Shown piece by piece: positions 26,537 to 33,399 of a DNA stretch of 53,583 bases. Both the position numbers and the translations under genes were made by a program. Source of the stretch: JADJQU01 sp035490315 (lineage in GTDB: Bacteria > Planctomycetota > UBA1135 > GCA-002686595); the NCBI GenBank assembly GCA_035490315.1, contig DATHET010000043.1, positions 1 to 53,583 on the forward strand. Reading direction: 5' to 3'. How positions within the stretch are numbered: position 1 is the stretch's first letter; each line of letters opens with the position of its first letter. The notes beneath the pieces were generated by a model. It ran no database searches and was not told the origin of the DNA. It worked only from the letters and a program-made list of their open reading frames with translations.

Positions 26537-27385
26537 TCAATCCTTGCTCAAGCGCTCGCGCACCGCAGCCTCGTCGATGTCCTCGGGGTTCCACAGCACC
26601 CTGCCCTCCATCCCGCCCGCGACCGTGATCGATTCGCCGGACACGTGGCGCGAAAGGGTCGGCGACGAGAGCCCGGCGACCATGCGCGCGATGTCGACGG
26701 CGCGCGCGAGCTGACGCAGCGGCATGGTGCGCGTGACGCGCTGGATGGTTCCGCGCTCCTGCAGCTCCGGCCGCACCATGTGCGTCGCGGTCCAGCCCGG
26801 TTGCACGAGGTTGACCCGCGCGAAGGGATCGAGCAGCACGATCTCGTTCTTGAGCGATGCGACCAGGCCCTGCAGGCCGCTCTTGGCGCAGGCGTAGTCG
26901 GCGTGGTGGCGCTCGCCGAAGCGGCCCGCCGTCGAGCCGATGAAGGTCAGGGCCGCGCCGTGACCGTCGTTGCGCGGGCCGCATTGCTTCAAGGCCGCGA
27001 AAAAGGCGCGCGCGGTCCAGAGCGCGCTGAACAGATTCGAATCCAGCGTGGACCGGATGCGCTCGACCGAGGCCTCGTGCAGCAGTTGATTCTCGCGCGG
27101 CCAGGCGCCGGCGTTCGCCACGCACACGTCGACGCGGCCGAAGCGCGCGATCGCCTGGTGGAAGGCTTGCTCCACGGCGCGCGGTTCGCGCAGGTCCGCG
27201 GCGAGACAGACGGCGCGCGCGCGCCAGTCGCGAGTCGCGACGTAGGCTTCCAGGTCGGCCGCGTGGGCCGAGGCGAACAGAGCCAGCGACGCGCCCTCGG
27301 CCGCGAAGACCTCGGCCAGCGCGCGGCCGATGCCGCCGGACGCGCCGGTGATCAGGACCGTCTTGTCCGCGAGGTGGAGATCCAC
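26537..27385 (-). CDS. Short-chain dehydrogenase/reductase
   Basis: This 282-aa protein has the classical SDR features: TGASGGIG nucleotide motif at 13-20, a NAG motif in VCVANAGAW, catalytic Tyr164 and Lys168 in YACAK, and a preceding FIGSTAG that supplies the catalytic Ser. Start choice: GTG 27385 places the Rossmann strand at the usual distance. The ATG at 27415 would overlap the start codon of the divergent cytochrome gene (CATG at 27413-27416) and adds a stretch not typical of SDRs. It oxidises or reduces an alcohol/carbonyl with NAD(P)(H); the substrate is unknown. Its stop lies 3 nt from the stop of the convergent CHAT gene. Confidence 0.88.
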   Translation of the reverse strand: MDLHLADKTVLITGASGGIGRALAEVFAAEGASLALFASAHAADLEAYVATRDWRARAVCLAADLREPRAVEQAFHQAIARFGRVDVCVANAGAWPRENQLLHEASVERIRSTLDSNLFSALWTARAFFAALKQCGPRNDGHGAALTFIGSTAGRFGERHHADYACAKSGLQGLVASLKNEIVLLDPFARVNLVQPGWTATHMVRPELQERGTIQRVTRTMPLRQLARAVDIARMVAGLSSPTLSRHVSGESITVAGGMEGRVLWNPEDIDEAAVRERLSKD

Positions 27386-27413
27386 GCTCGCAAGGTACAG
27401 AATGGCGGGCTTC

Positions 27414-27884
27414 ATGCGCCACCACCGCCGAGCGACCGTCGCCGTCCTGTTCCTCGCCGTCACCGCACTCGCCCTCGCGGCGGCTTGCGGCAAGGAAAAG
27501 CTCGAGCCGGGCAATCCGCGCCGCGGTGAGTCCTTCGCGCTGCAGAAATGCAGGTTCTGCCACTACATCGACGGCAATGGCGGGATGATCGCGCCGCCGA
27601 TGGAGAAGTCGATCGCCCTCGCGGGCCAGGTGGTCCGCGAGTACGACAAGCGCGTCGAGGAGCTGAAGACGCGCTTCGCCAAGGCCTATGCGGCGGAGCA
27701 GGTGAGCATCGACGGGATTCTCGCGGAAAAGGACCTCGTCAAACGCTACGAACGCTGGCTCGGCGCGTACTTGAAGGACACGAAGTTCGACAACCCGATG
27801 ACGAAGATGGGCAATGTGCTGATGACCGATCAGCAGCGCGCGGACGTGGTTGCCTGGTTGATGACGCGCAAGCCCGCCCTGTGA
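27414..27884 (+). CDS. Monohaem cytochrome c lipoprotein
   Basis: This 156-aa protein starts at ATG 27414, followed by a lipoprotein signal with the lipobox LAAAC (Cys25). The haem c motif CRFCH is at 46-50, early in the mature domain. The distal Met ligand is probably one of the Met residues in NPMTKMGNVLMT before the terminal helix (QQRADVVAWLMT), as in class I c-type cytochromes. A charged helical insert (~75-115) lies between the haem motif and the Met region. It should be a membrane-tethered periplasmic electron carrier. It is convergent, 7 nt apart, with the molybdopterin oxidoreductase gene, a possible but unproven partner. Confidence 0.9.
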   Translation: MRHHRRATVAVLFLAVTALALAAACGKEKLEPGNPRRGESFALQKCRFCHYIDGNGGMIAPPMEKSIALAGQVVREYDKRVEELKTRFAKAYAAEQVSIDGILAEKDLVKRYERWLGAYLKDTKFDNPMTKMGNVLMTDQQRADVVAWLMTRKPAL

Positions 27885-27891
27885 ACGTTGC

Positions 27892-29895
27892 TCAGACGCG
27901 CACCGGTTCCAGGTCGACGCGCGTGGAATAGAGCACGTTCCCGCGGCCGAGATCGGAAAGATCCGGCGCGACGAGCGCGTTGATGCCCACGCCCTCGGGC
28001 ACGTCGCAGGAGCGCGGGACGCCGTCGACGCGCAGCACACCGATCGACATGGCTGTCGAACACTCGACGTCGAGGGTCACCGCGCCGTACTCGTTCGAGA
28101 GCCGCGCGGGCTTGCCGTCCTCGACACCGATTCGCGCCGCGTCGTCGGGGTGCACGAAGACCCGCGGACGGCCGGCGCGCGCTATGTGCCGAGCGCTGTG
28201 GCTGAACGTCGAGTTCAACCCGAACTTCGACGGCGCGGGAGTCAGCCAGAACGCGCCGCGGCCCCCGCAGGCGTCGTCGGGGACGTAGCTCGGAAGCTCC
28301 GGCAGGCCCTCGGCCGCCGCGGCGGGACTGCGCAGCTCGATCAGACCGCTCGGCGTGTCCCAGCGCTTGCCCACGAGCGGCGCGGGAGTGATCGCGACCG
28401 GCTCGCCCGAGCGCAGGCGCTCGAGATTTTTTTCTCCGATGCGCTGGCGCGAAGCTTCGAGCAATTCCTCGCACAGCGACTCGGGCGTGACGTCGTAGGT
28501 CGCGGGCGGAAGCCCCATCGCTCGCGCGATCGCGGAAAAGGTCTCGACGTTGGTCCGCGGTCCCGGCTGGGGCACGCAGGCGCGCTGCGCGAGCTGCATG
28601 CGGCGATGGCCGTAGCTGCGGTACACGTCGGCGTGCTCGGCGAACATCGTCGCCGGCAGGACGACGTCGGCGCGCTCGGCGGTCTCGGTCAGGAACTGCT
28701 CGTGCACGACGACGAACAAATCTTCGCGCTCCAAGCCGCGGCGCACGCGCAGCGCGTCGGGACACATGACCGCGGGGTTGTGACCCCAGACGAAGAGGGC
28801 GCGGTAGCGACCGCTCTCCAGCTCGCGGCCGAGCTGCACGTGGGCGACGCGCGCGTCGGGTGCTCCAGCGGGACGCAGATCGGCGCGCTCGATCACGCCC
28901 TCGGCGAGCCGGAAGGTGTCGAAGCTCTCGTAATGCAGCCGATCGACACGGCCGAGCACCGCCATCAAGGAGCAGACTGCGCGCATCGACATGCCGCCGT
29001 TGCGCCGCCGCGTCCAGCCGACGCCGGTCTTGACCAGCGGCCGCGAGGCGCGTGTGAGCTGCTCGAAGAGTTTCACGATCTCTGCTCGCGGCAACCCGGT
29101 CATCTTTTCGGCCCAGGCGAGGTCGTGACCGGCGCGCACATGGGCTTCGAACTCTGCGAACCCCTGGGTCTCGCGTTCGAGGAACGCGCGGTCCGCTGCT
29201 TGACGCTCGAAAGCGAGCCGACACAAGGCGAGGGCCAGCGCGGCGTCCGATCCCGGCTTCACGATCAAGCCCTGACCGCCCCAGCGCCGCAGGGCGCGCA
29301 GCGTGTCGGTCTCGTAGATGTCGATCGCGATCACGGGGATGCCGCGCTTGCACAGGCGCTGCACCGCGGGCTGCAGGTGCTGCACCGTGCGCGCCATGTC
29401 ACAGCCCCACAAGAGGACGAAATCGCACTCGTCGGTGTGCTCGAGATCGAATCCGATCACGCGACCGAGCACGTTCTCGTACCCCGCGGAGGCGGTGTTG
29501 TCGCACAGACCGCCGTCGACCAGCGTCGCGCCGAGGGCGTGCATCATGCGCAACGGGAATCTGCGCGCGACCATGCCCATCGAGCCCGCGTACCAGGCGG
29601 CGAGGATCTGGCTGCCTTGGATTCCGCGCATGCGCTGCGCGATCAAGTCGATCGCTCGTTCCCAGCTCGACGCGACGAGAACGCCTGCGTGATCGCGCAC
29701 CAGCGGCGTGCGCAAGCGCGACGGACTCTGGATCAAGTCGCCGTACGAGGCCGTCTTGGAGCACAGATGCCCTTGCGAGTACCCGTGGGCCGGATTGCCG
29801 CGCAGACTGACGAAGGAGCCGCGCTCGTCGGCCTCCACGAGCACGCCGCAAGCGTCGGGACAATCGAGCGGACAGGTGGTCGGCGTGATCGACAT
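27892..29895 (-). CDS. Molybdopterin-dependent oxidoreductase with N-terminal 4Fe-4S cluster (DMSO reductase superfamily)
   Basis: This 667-aa protein starts at ATG 29895. The N-terminal cysteines Cys8, Cys12, Cys16 and Cys45 (C-x3-C-x3-C-x28-C) bind a 4Fe-4S cluster. The body shows the bis-MGD pattern, including GGQGLIVKPGSDAALALALCRL, SRPLVKTGVGWTRRRNGGM, FVWGHNPAVMCPD, the ETAERADVVLPATMFAEHADVY block and a C-terminal VFVHPDDAARIGVEDGKPARLSNEYGAV molybdopterin-dinucleotide-binding domain. Cys131 in GGLCDNTASAG is a candidate molybdenum ligand by position, which is an inference. There is no Tat signal, so it is probably cytoplasmic. No small subunit or membrane anchor gene is adjacent. The substrate is unknown. 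Confidence 0.9.
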   Translation of the reverse strand: MSITPTTCPLDCPDACGVLVEADERGSFVSLRGNPAHGYSQGHLCSKTASYGDLIQSPSRLRTPLVRDHAGVLVASSWERAIDLIAQRMRGIQGSQILAAWYAGSMGMVARRFPLRMMHALGATLVDGGLCDNTASAGYENVLGRVIGFDLEHTDECDFVLLWGCDMARTVQHLQPAVQRLCKRGIPVIAIDIYETDTLRALRRWGGQGLIVKPGSDAALALALCRLAFERQAADRAFLERETQGFAEFEAHVRAGHDLAWAEKMTGLPRAEIVKLFEQLTRASRPLVKTGVGWTRRRNGGMSMRAVCSLMAVLGRVDRLHYESFDTFRLAEGVIERADLRPAGAPDARVAHVQLGRELESGRYRALFVWGHNPAVMCPDALRVRRGLEREDLFVVVHEQFLTETAERADVVLPATMFAEHADVYRSYGHRRMQLAQRACVPQPGPRTNVETFSAIARAMGLPPATYDVTPESLCEELLEASRQRIGEKNLERLRSGEPVAITPAPLVGKRWDTPSGLIELRSPAAAAEGLPELPSYVPDDACGGRGAFWLTPAPSKFGLNSTFSHSARHIARAGRPRVFVHPDDAARIGVEDGKPARLSNEYGAVTLDVECSTAMSIGVLRVDGVPRSCDVPEGVGINALVAPDLSDLGRGNVLYSTRVDLEPVRV

Positions 29896-29931
29896 AGGAC
29901 GATCGTAGCGCGAAAGCGCGTCGCGCGTCCT
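29896..29931 (-). promoter_or_regulatory. GAAA-tetraloop hairpin abutting the start codon of the molybdopterin oxidoreductase
   Basis: AGGACG (29896-29901) pairs with CGTCCT (29926-29931), and GCGC (29908-29911) pairs with GCGC (29916-29919) around GAAA (plus-strand sequence). On the minus strand the element ends exactly where the ATG at 29895 begins, and it lies 12 nt beyond the stop of the upstream GT4 gene. It could act as a terminator or as a translation-controlling leader. No Shine-Dalgarno sequence is visible. Confidence 0.45.
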
Positions 29932-29943
29932 GCTTCGCAGTCT

Positions 29944-31149
29944 CTACTCGCGCGCAGCGAGCCGGCGCGAATCGCTTGCCGCCAGGACGATCGTCTCCAT
30001 CGCGGCGAGCCAGGTGTCCAGTCCGCGGTGCGCAACGGCGGCGCGCACGGCGGCGCGGTCGACCTTGCCCTGCTTCGCGCGCTCGAGCCAGCGCGTGATC
30101 GCTCCGGCGAGAGCGAGGGCGTCGCCCGGATCAGCGAGCACAGTCCCGCTGACGCCTTCGCGCACCACGCTCGCATCCCCCGCGCGCCGCGTGGTCACCA
30201 CCGGAGTTCCAACGGCCTGGGCTTCGAGCAGGACCAGGCCCGAAGTGTCGCGCCAGGTCGGATGGGCGAGCAGGTCCGCGGCCGAAAGCGCGGCGGCGGC
30301 ATCGATCGATTCGAAGGCATGGACGCGCGAAGCCCCAAGCGCGCGCTCGGCGCGGCGTTTCCAGCGCTCGAGCGGCCGCGGACCGGCGATCAGGAGCTGC
30401 ACGTCGGGTCGAGCCTGCAACACCAGCGCATCGAGCAGCGTCGGCAAACCCTTGAGCTCCGCGTCGTGGGCGAGGAAAGCGATCAGCGGCGTGGACGATT
30501 GCAGTCCCAGCTCCGCGCGCAGCGCAGCCCCGCGTTCCGCGCGAGCCGCGAGCGAAAAATGCTCGAGGTCGATGCCATTCGGGACCAGCTCGAGCCGCGG
30601 CGCCGAGCTCGGATACAGCTCGCGCAATTCATCGGCGACGAGCTTCGACACGCAGACGATCCGTCCCGCGCCGCCGCCCTCGCACAACTGGCGTTCGAGC
30701 TCGCAGAACAGCGCGTGGCGTCCGGCAGGCTCCGACGCATCTTCGTCCGATCCTGCCTCACCAGCTGCTGCAGCGGATCCCGGCCGCCTCCGCGCCGCTT
30801 CCCTGGCCTCGAGCCCGCGCGCGTGGGCTCCGGCGTGGGGCCAGAACACGTCGACTTCCTCGAGGTGGCGCATCCCGATCGTCACGTCCGCTCCCGCTTC
30901 GCGCGCCGCGGCGGTCAAGGCCCGCGCCAGGGCTCGCTCGCGGCTCTTCCGCGACCAGCCGCCGGTGGCGACCGCGTGAAATTCCCCCGGAGCGCCTGGG
31001 CTCGCGCGGCGCGCGAAGGCGAGCACGCGATGGCCGCGTTCGCCGAGGTGCTTCGCCAGCGCCGCCAGCGCGCGCTCGGCTCCGCCGCGCTCGGGTTCCC
31101 AGCGGTCGATCAGGAAAGCCACGGTCCGACCAGGCGTCGCAGAGCTCAT
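29944..31149 (-). CDS. Glycosyltransferase family 4 (WaaG-like, GT-B fold)
   Basis: This 401-aa protein starts at ATG 31149. GT-B hallmarks are an N-terminal AFLIDRWEPERGGAERALAALAKHL typical of WaaG-like glycosyltransferases, CVSKLVADELRELYP, VPNGIDLEHF at the domain boundary, LIAFLAHDAELKGLPTLLDAL in the donor domain, and the late DTSGLVLLEAQAVGTPVVTT block, where the first Glu of the usual E-x7-E is replaced by Asp. Family role: core or surface polysaccharide assembly on the cytoplasmic face. It is divergent from the next GT gene with 24 bp between start codons, so their promoters must overlap. Confidence 0.9.
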   Translation of the reverse strand: MSSATPGRTVAFLIDRWEPERGGAERALAALAKHLGERGHRVLAFARRASPGAPGEFHAVATGGWSRKSRERALARALTAAAREAGADVTIGMRHLEEVDVFWPHAGAHARGLEAREAARRRPGSAAAAGEAGSDEDASEPAGRHALFCELERQLCEGGGAGRIVCVSKLVADELRELYPSSAPRLELVPNGIDLEHFSLAARAERGAALRAELGLQSSTPLIAFLAHDAELKGLPTLLDALVLQARPDVQLLIAGPRPLERWKRRAERALGASRVHAFESIDAAAALSAADLLAHPTWRDTSGLVLLEAQAVGTPVVTTRRAGDASVVREGVSGTVLADPGDALALAGAITRWLERAKQGKVDRAAVRAAVAHRGLDTWLAAMETIVLAASDSRRLAARE

Positions 31150-31173
31150 CGCGACTAAGCTACCACGCTCTCC

Positions 31174-32211
31174 ATGCGAATCGGCTTCGACACATCGGCG
31201 TTGGTGCGCGCCCATCCGCCGGGAATCGTGCGCCTGGTGTCGAACGCGATGGCCGCGCTCGAGCGGCTGCCCGGGCTGACCGCGCTGCGAATGCAGCCGG
31301 AAGCCAGCGAGAATCTGCGCGTCTGGCGCCAGGTCAAGCTGCCGCTGCTCGTCCGCGAGCGCGGTCTCGTCGGCCTGCATTCCTTCGTCTCTGCTTTCGC
31401 GCTGCTTGGCCCCGGCGTGCGCGTGCAGACCATCCACGAGCTGCCCTGGCTGCACGGCGCGGCGGAGAATTCCGGACTCGGCCATCGATTCTGGGCCAGG
31501 CTCGCGAGCCGCCGCGCCGATCGGATCCTGTGCGGCAGCGAATTCGTCGCGCGCGAAGTCGGCGTCGGCCCGCTGGCGAAGCGCGTCAGCGTCTGCTCCT
31601 GGGGCGTGGACGCCGAGCACTTCGGCCATGTGCCGAGCGTCGAGGTGCAAGCTCGCGCGCGCGAGCTGCTGCACATCGCGGACGCGAGCGGCGCGGTCTT
31701 CGCCATCGGCGCTGTGCGCGCCAAGAAGAACCTCGCTGCCCTGCTGCGCGGCATGGGCGAGCGCAAGCGCCGCGGCATGCCGGCTGTCGCGATCGCCGTC
31801 AGCGGCGCGATCGGTCCCGACGCGCTGCGCGATCAGGCCCTCGCGAAATCCCTGGGCTTGGAACATGAAGTCCGCTGGCTCGGCCAGGTGGACGAAGCCT
31901 TGCTGGTCGCCTTGATCCACGAATCGAGTGCAATCGCGCTGCTCTCGCACAGCGAAGGCTTCGGCCTGCCGGTGCTCGAAGCCTTCGCCGCCGGGCGCAG
32001 CGTGATCGTTCCGCGCCACAGCGCTCCAAGCGAAGTTGCCGCGGGCCTCGGCATCGAAGTGAATCCCGACGACGCGACGTCGGTCGCGGAGGGCATCGAG
32101 CAAAGCCTCCACGACACGCCGCGCGATCCATTGCGGCGCGCCCACGCCGCGACGCGCAGCTGGTCCGTCTGCGCCGAGCGCATCGCCGAAGTGTGGAGGG
32201 AATTCGCATGA
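31174..32211 (+). CDS. Glycosyltransferase, GT4/GT1 type (GT-B fold)
   Basis: This 345-aa protein starts at ATG 31174. Motifs include MRIGFDTSALVRAHPPGIVR (acceptor side), VQTIHELPWLHG, a CGSEFVAREV segment, AVRAKKNLAALLRGM at the start of the donor domain, and EGFGLPVLEAFAAGRSVIVP with the two Glu residues of the retaining-GT motif. It is slightly short for the family, but both domains are present. It overlaps the next GT gene by 4 nt (22 nt of context are identical in style, ATGA), so the pair is translated together. Confidence 0.9.
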   Translation: MRIGFDTSALVRAHPPGIVRLVSNAMAALERLPGLTALRMQPEASENLRVWRQVKLPLLVRERGLVGLHSFVSAFALLGPGVRVQTIHELPWLHGAAENSGLGHRFWARLASRRADRILCGSEFVAREVGVGPLAKRVSVCSWGVDAEHFGHVPSVEVQARARELLHIADASGAVFAIGAVRAKKNLAALLRGMGERKRRGMPAVAIAVSGAIGPDALRDQALAKSLGLEHEVRWLGQVDEALLVALIHESSAIALLSHSEGFGLPVLEAFAAGRSVIVPRHSAPSEVAAGLGIEVNPDDATSVAEGIEQSLHDTPRDPLRRAHAATRSWSVCAERIAEVWREFA

Positions 32212-33314
32212 ATCTGCGCGTGCTCGTCAGCGCCGTGGTGCTCTCCCAGCCGATGGGCGGCGTGCGCCGTCACAACGCCCATCTCCTGCCGCTCGCCGCG
32301 AGCCTGCTGCTCGAGCGCGGTGGATCGCTCGCCGTGCTCGAAGGCCGCGAGAAAGTCGCCTTCGACCTGCCGGACAACGTCGAGCGCATCGCGTCGAGCG
32401 TTTCCGCCCACCCCGTGCTCGTGCGCGCGACGCTCGAAGGCCGCGCCCTGCGCGCCGCCCTCGATGCCGCCCGCGAAGCCAAACGCGAGTTCGACCTCGT
32501 GCACACCGGACACCTGCCTGTCCCACGCGCCCTGAAGACTCCGTACAGCGTCACGATCCACGACTTGCGCGCCCTCGAGCTCGAGCACACGCCGATGTCG
32601 AGACGCTTGATCGCGCGCAAGCTGATCGGCAACGCCGTCGACGGCGCCGCGGCGGTGATCACGGTCAGCGAGCAGGTGCGCGAGCAGGTCCTCGCGCGCT
32701 TCCCGCGCAACGCCGGAAAAATCCACGTCGTGCCCAATGCGGCCGATCACTTCGATCCGCTGCCGAGAAGACTGCTCGACGATGCCCCGCTGCTGCACGT
32801 CGGCCACGTCGAGCGGCGCAAGAATCTCGAGCTCCTGCTGCGTGCGATGGCCGTCGATCCGGGTTTGCCGCGATTGCTGCTCGCCGGCGAATCCAAGCTG
32901 GGGGAAGAGCAGCGGCTGCGCGATCTGGCGGCCGAGCTCGGCGTCGCGGATCGCGTCGAGTTCATCGGCGCATTCGACGACGGCCTGCTGGCGGAGCTCT
33001 ACGCCAGCGCAGCCGCGGTCGTGATCCCCTCGCAGCTCGAAGGCTTCGGAATTCCCGTGCTCGAAGCACAGCGCGCCCGAGTCCCCCTGGCGATCAGCCG
33101 CGCCGGCGCCCTGGGCGAGATCGCGGGCCCGGAAACGCCGAGCTTCGCACCCGATGATCCCGCCGAGTGCGCACAGGCGATCCGAGCGGCCCTCGCGACG
33201 CCGGCTCGCGAGCTCGACGCCGCGGCACTGCGCAGCGAGCGTTTCACCTGGAAGGATTCCGCCACGCGCCTGGTTGCTGCCTGGGAGACCGCGGTCCAGA
33301 AGCCTCCGACGTAA
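32208..33314 (+). CDS. Glycosyltransferase family 4 (GT-B fold)
   Basis: This 368-aa protein starts at ATG 32208, overlapping the preceding stop by 4 nt. It begins with LVSAVVLSQPMGGVRRHNAHLLPLAASLL, then YSVTIHDLRALELEHTPMSRR, ITVSEQVREQVLARFP, a VVPNAADHF boundary, LLHVGHVERRKNLELLLRAM in the donor domain, and EGFGIPVLEAQRARVPLAIS as the E-x7-E motif. This is the mannosyltransferase-like GT4 pattern. Together with the upstream gene it probably adds successive sugars to the same glycan. An 85-bp gap separates it from the next gene. Confidence 0.91.
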   Translation: MNLRVLVSAVVLSQPMGGVRRHNAHLLPLAASLLLERGGSLAVLEGREKVAFDLPDNVERIASSVSAHPVLVRATLEGRALRAALDAAREAKREFDLVHTGHLPVPRALKTPYSVTIHDLRALELEHTPMSRRLIARKLIGNAVDGAAAVITVSEQVREQVLARFPRNAGKIHVVPNAADHFDPLPRRLLDDAPLLHVGHVERRKNLELLLRAMAVDPGLPRLLLAGESKLGEEQRLRDLAAELGVADRVEFIGAFDDGLLAELYASAAAVVIPSQLEGFGIPVLEAQRARVPLAISRAGALGEIAGPETPSFAPDDPAECAQAIRAALATPARELDAAALRSERFTWKDSATRLVAAWETAVQKPPT

Positions 33315-33399
33315 AAATCGCTGCAACGTGGATCCCTGCCAGATTCCAACTGCCCAGTGACATCGGGCTGCCACGCCCCCGCCACCTGTGCGGCTCTTC

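Noticed and set aside
27386..27415. ATG 27415 as start of the SDR
   Set aside because: It would overlap the ATG of the cytochrome gene and adds a stretch not usual before the SDR first strand; GTG 27385 fits better. Kept as an open finding.
29480..29530. Selenocysteine in the molybdopterin oxidoreductase
   Set aside because: No in-frame TGA with a following SECIS-like stem is seen; the open frame is continuous and Cys131 lies at a plausible ligand position.
23375..29895. A defence island built around the CHAT protein
   Set aside because: Neighbours are an SDR, a cytochrome, a molybdoenzyme and glycosyltransferases; no nuclease, STAND ATPase, gasdermin or Cas gene is present, and the CHAT protein has a signal peptide.
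29930..29945. Fourth copy of the TCTC hairpin, prompted by CTTCGCAGTCTC at the end of the GT4 gene
   Set aside because: The right arm does not pair; only the left-arm string is shared, which can happen by chance in this GC-rich sequence.
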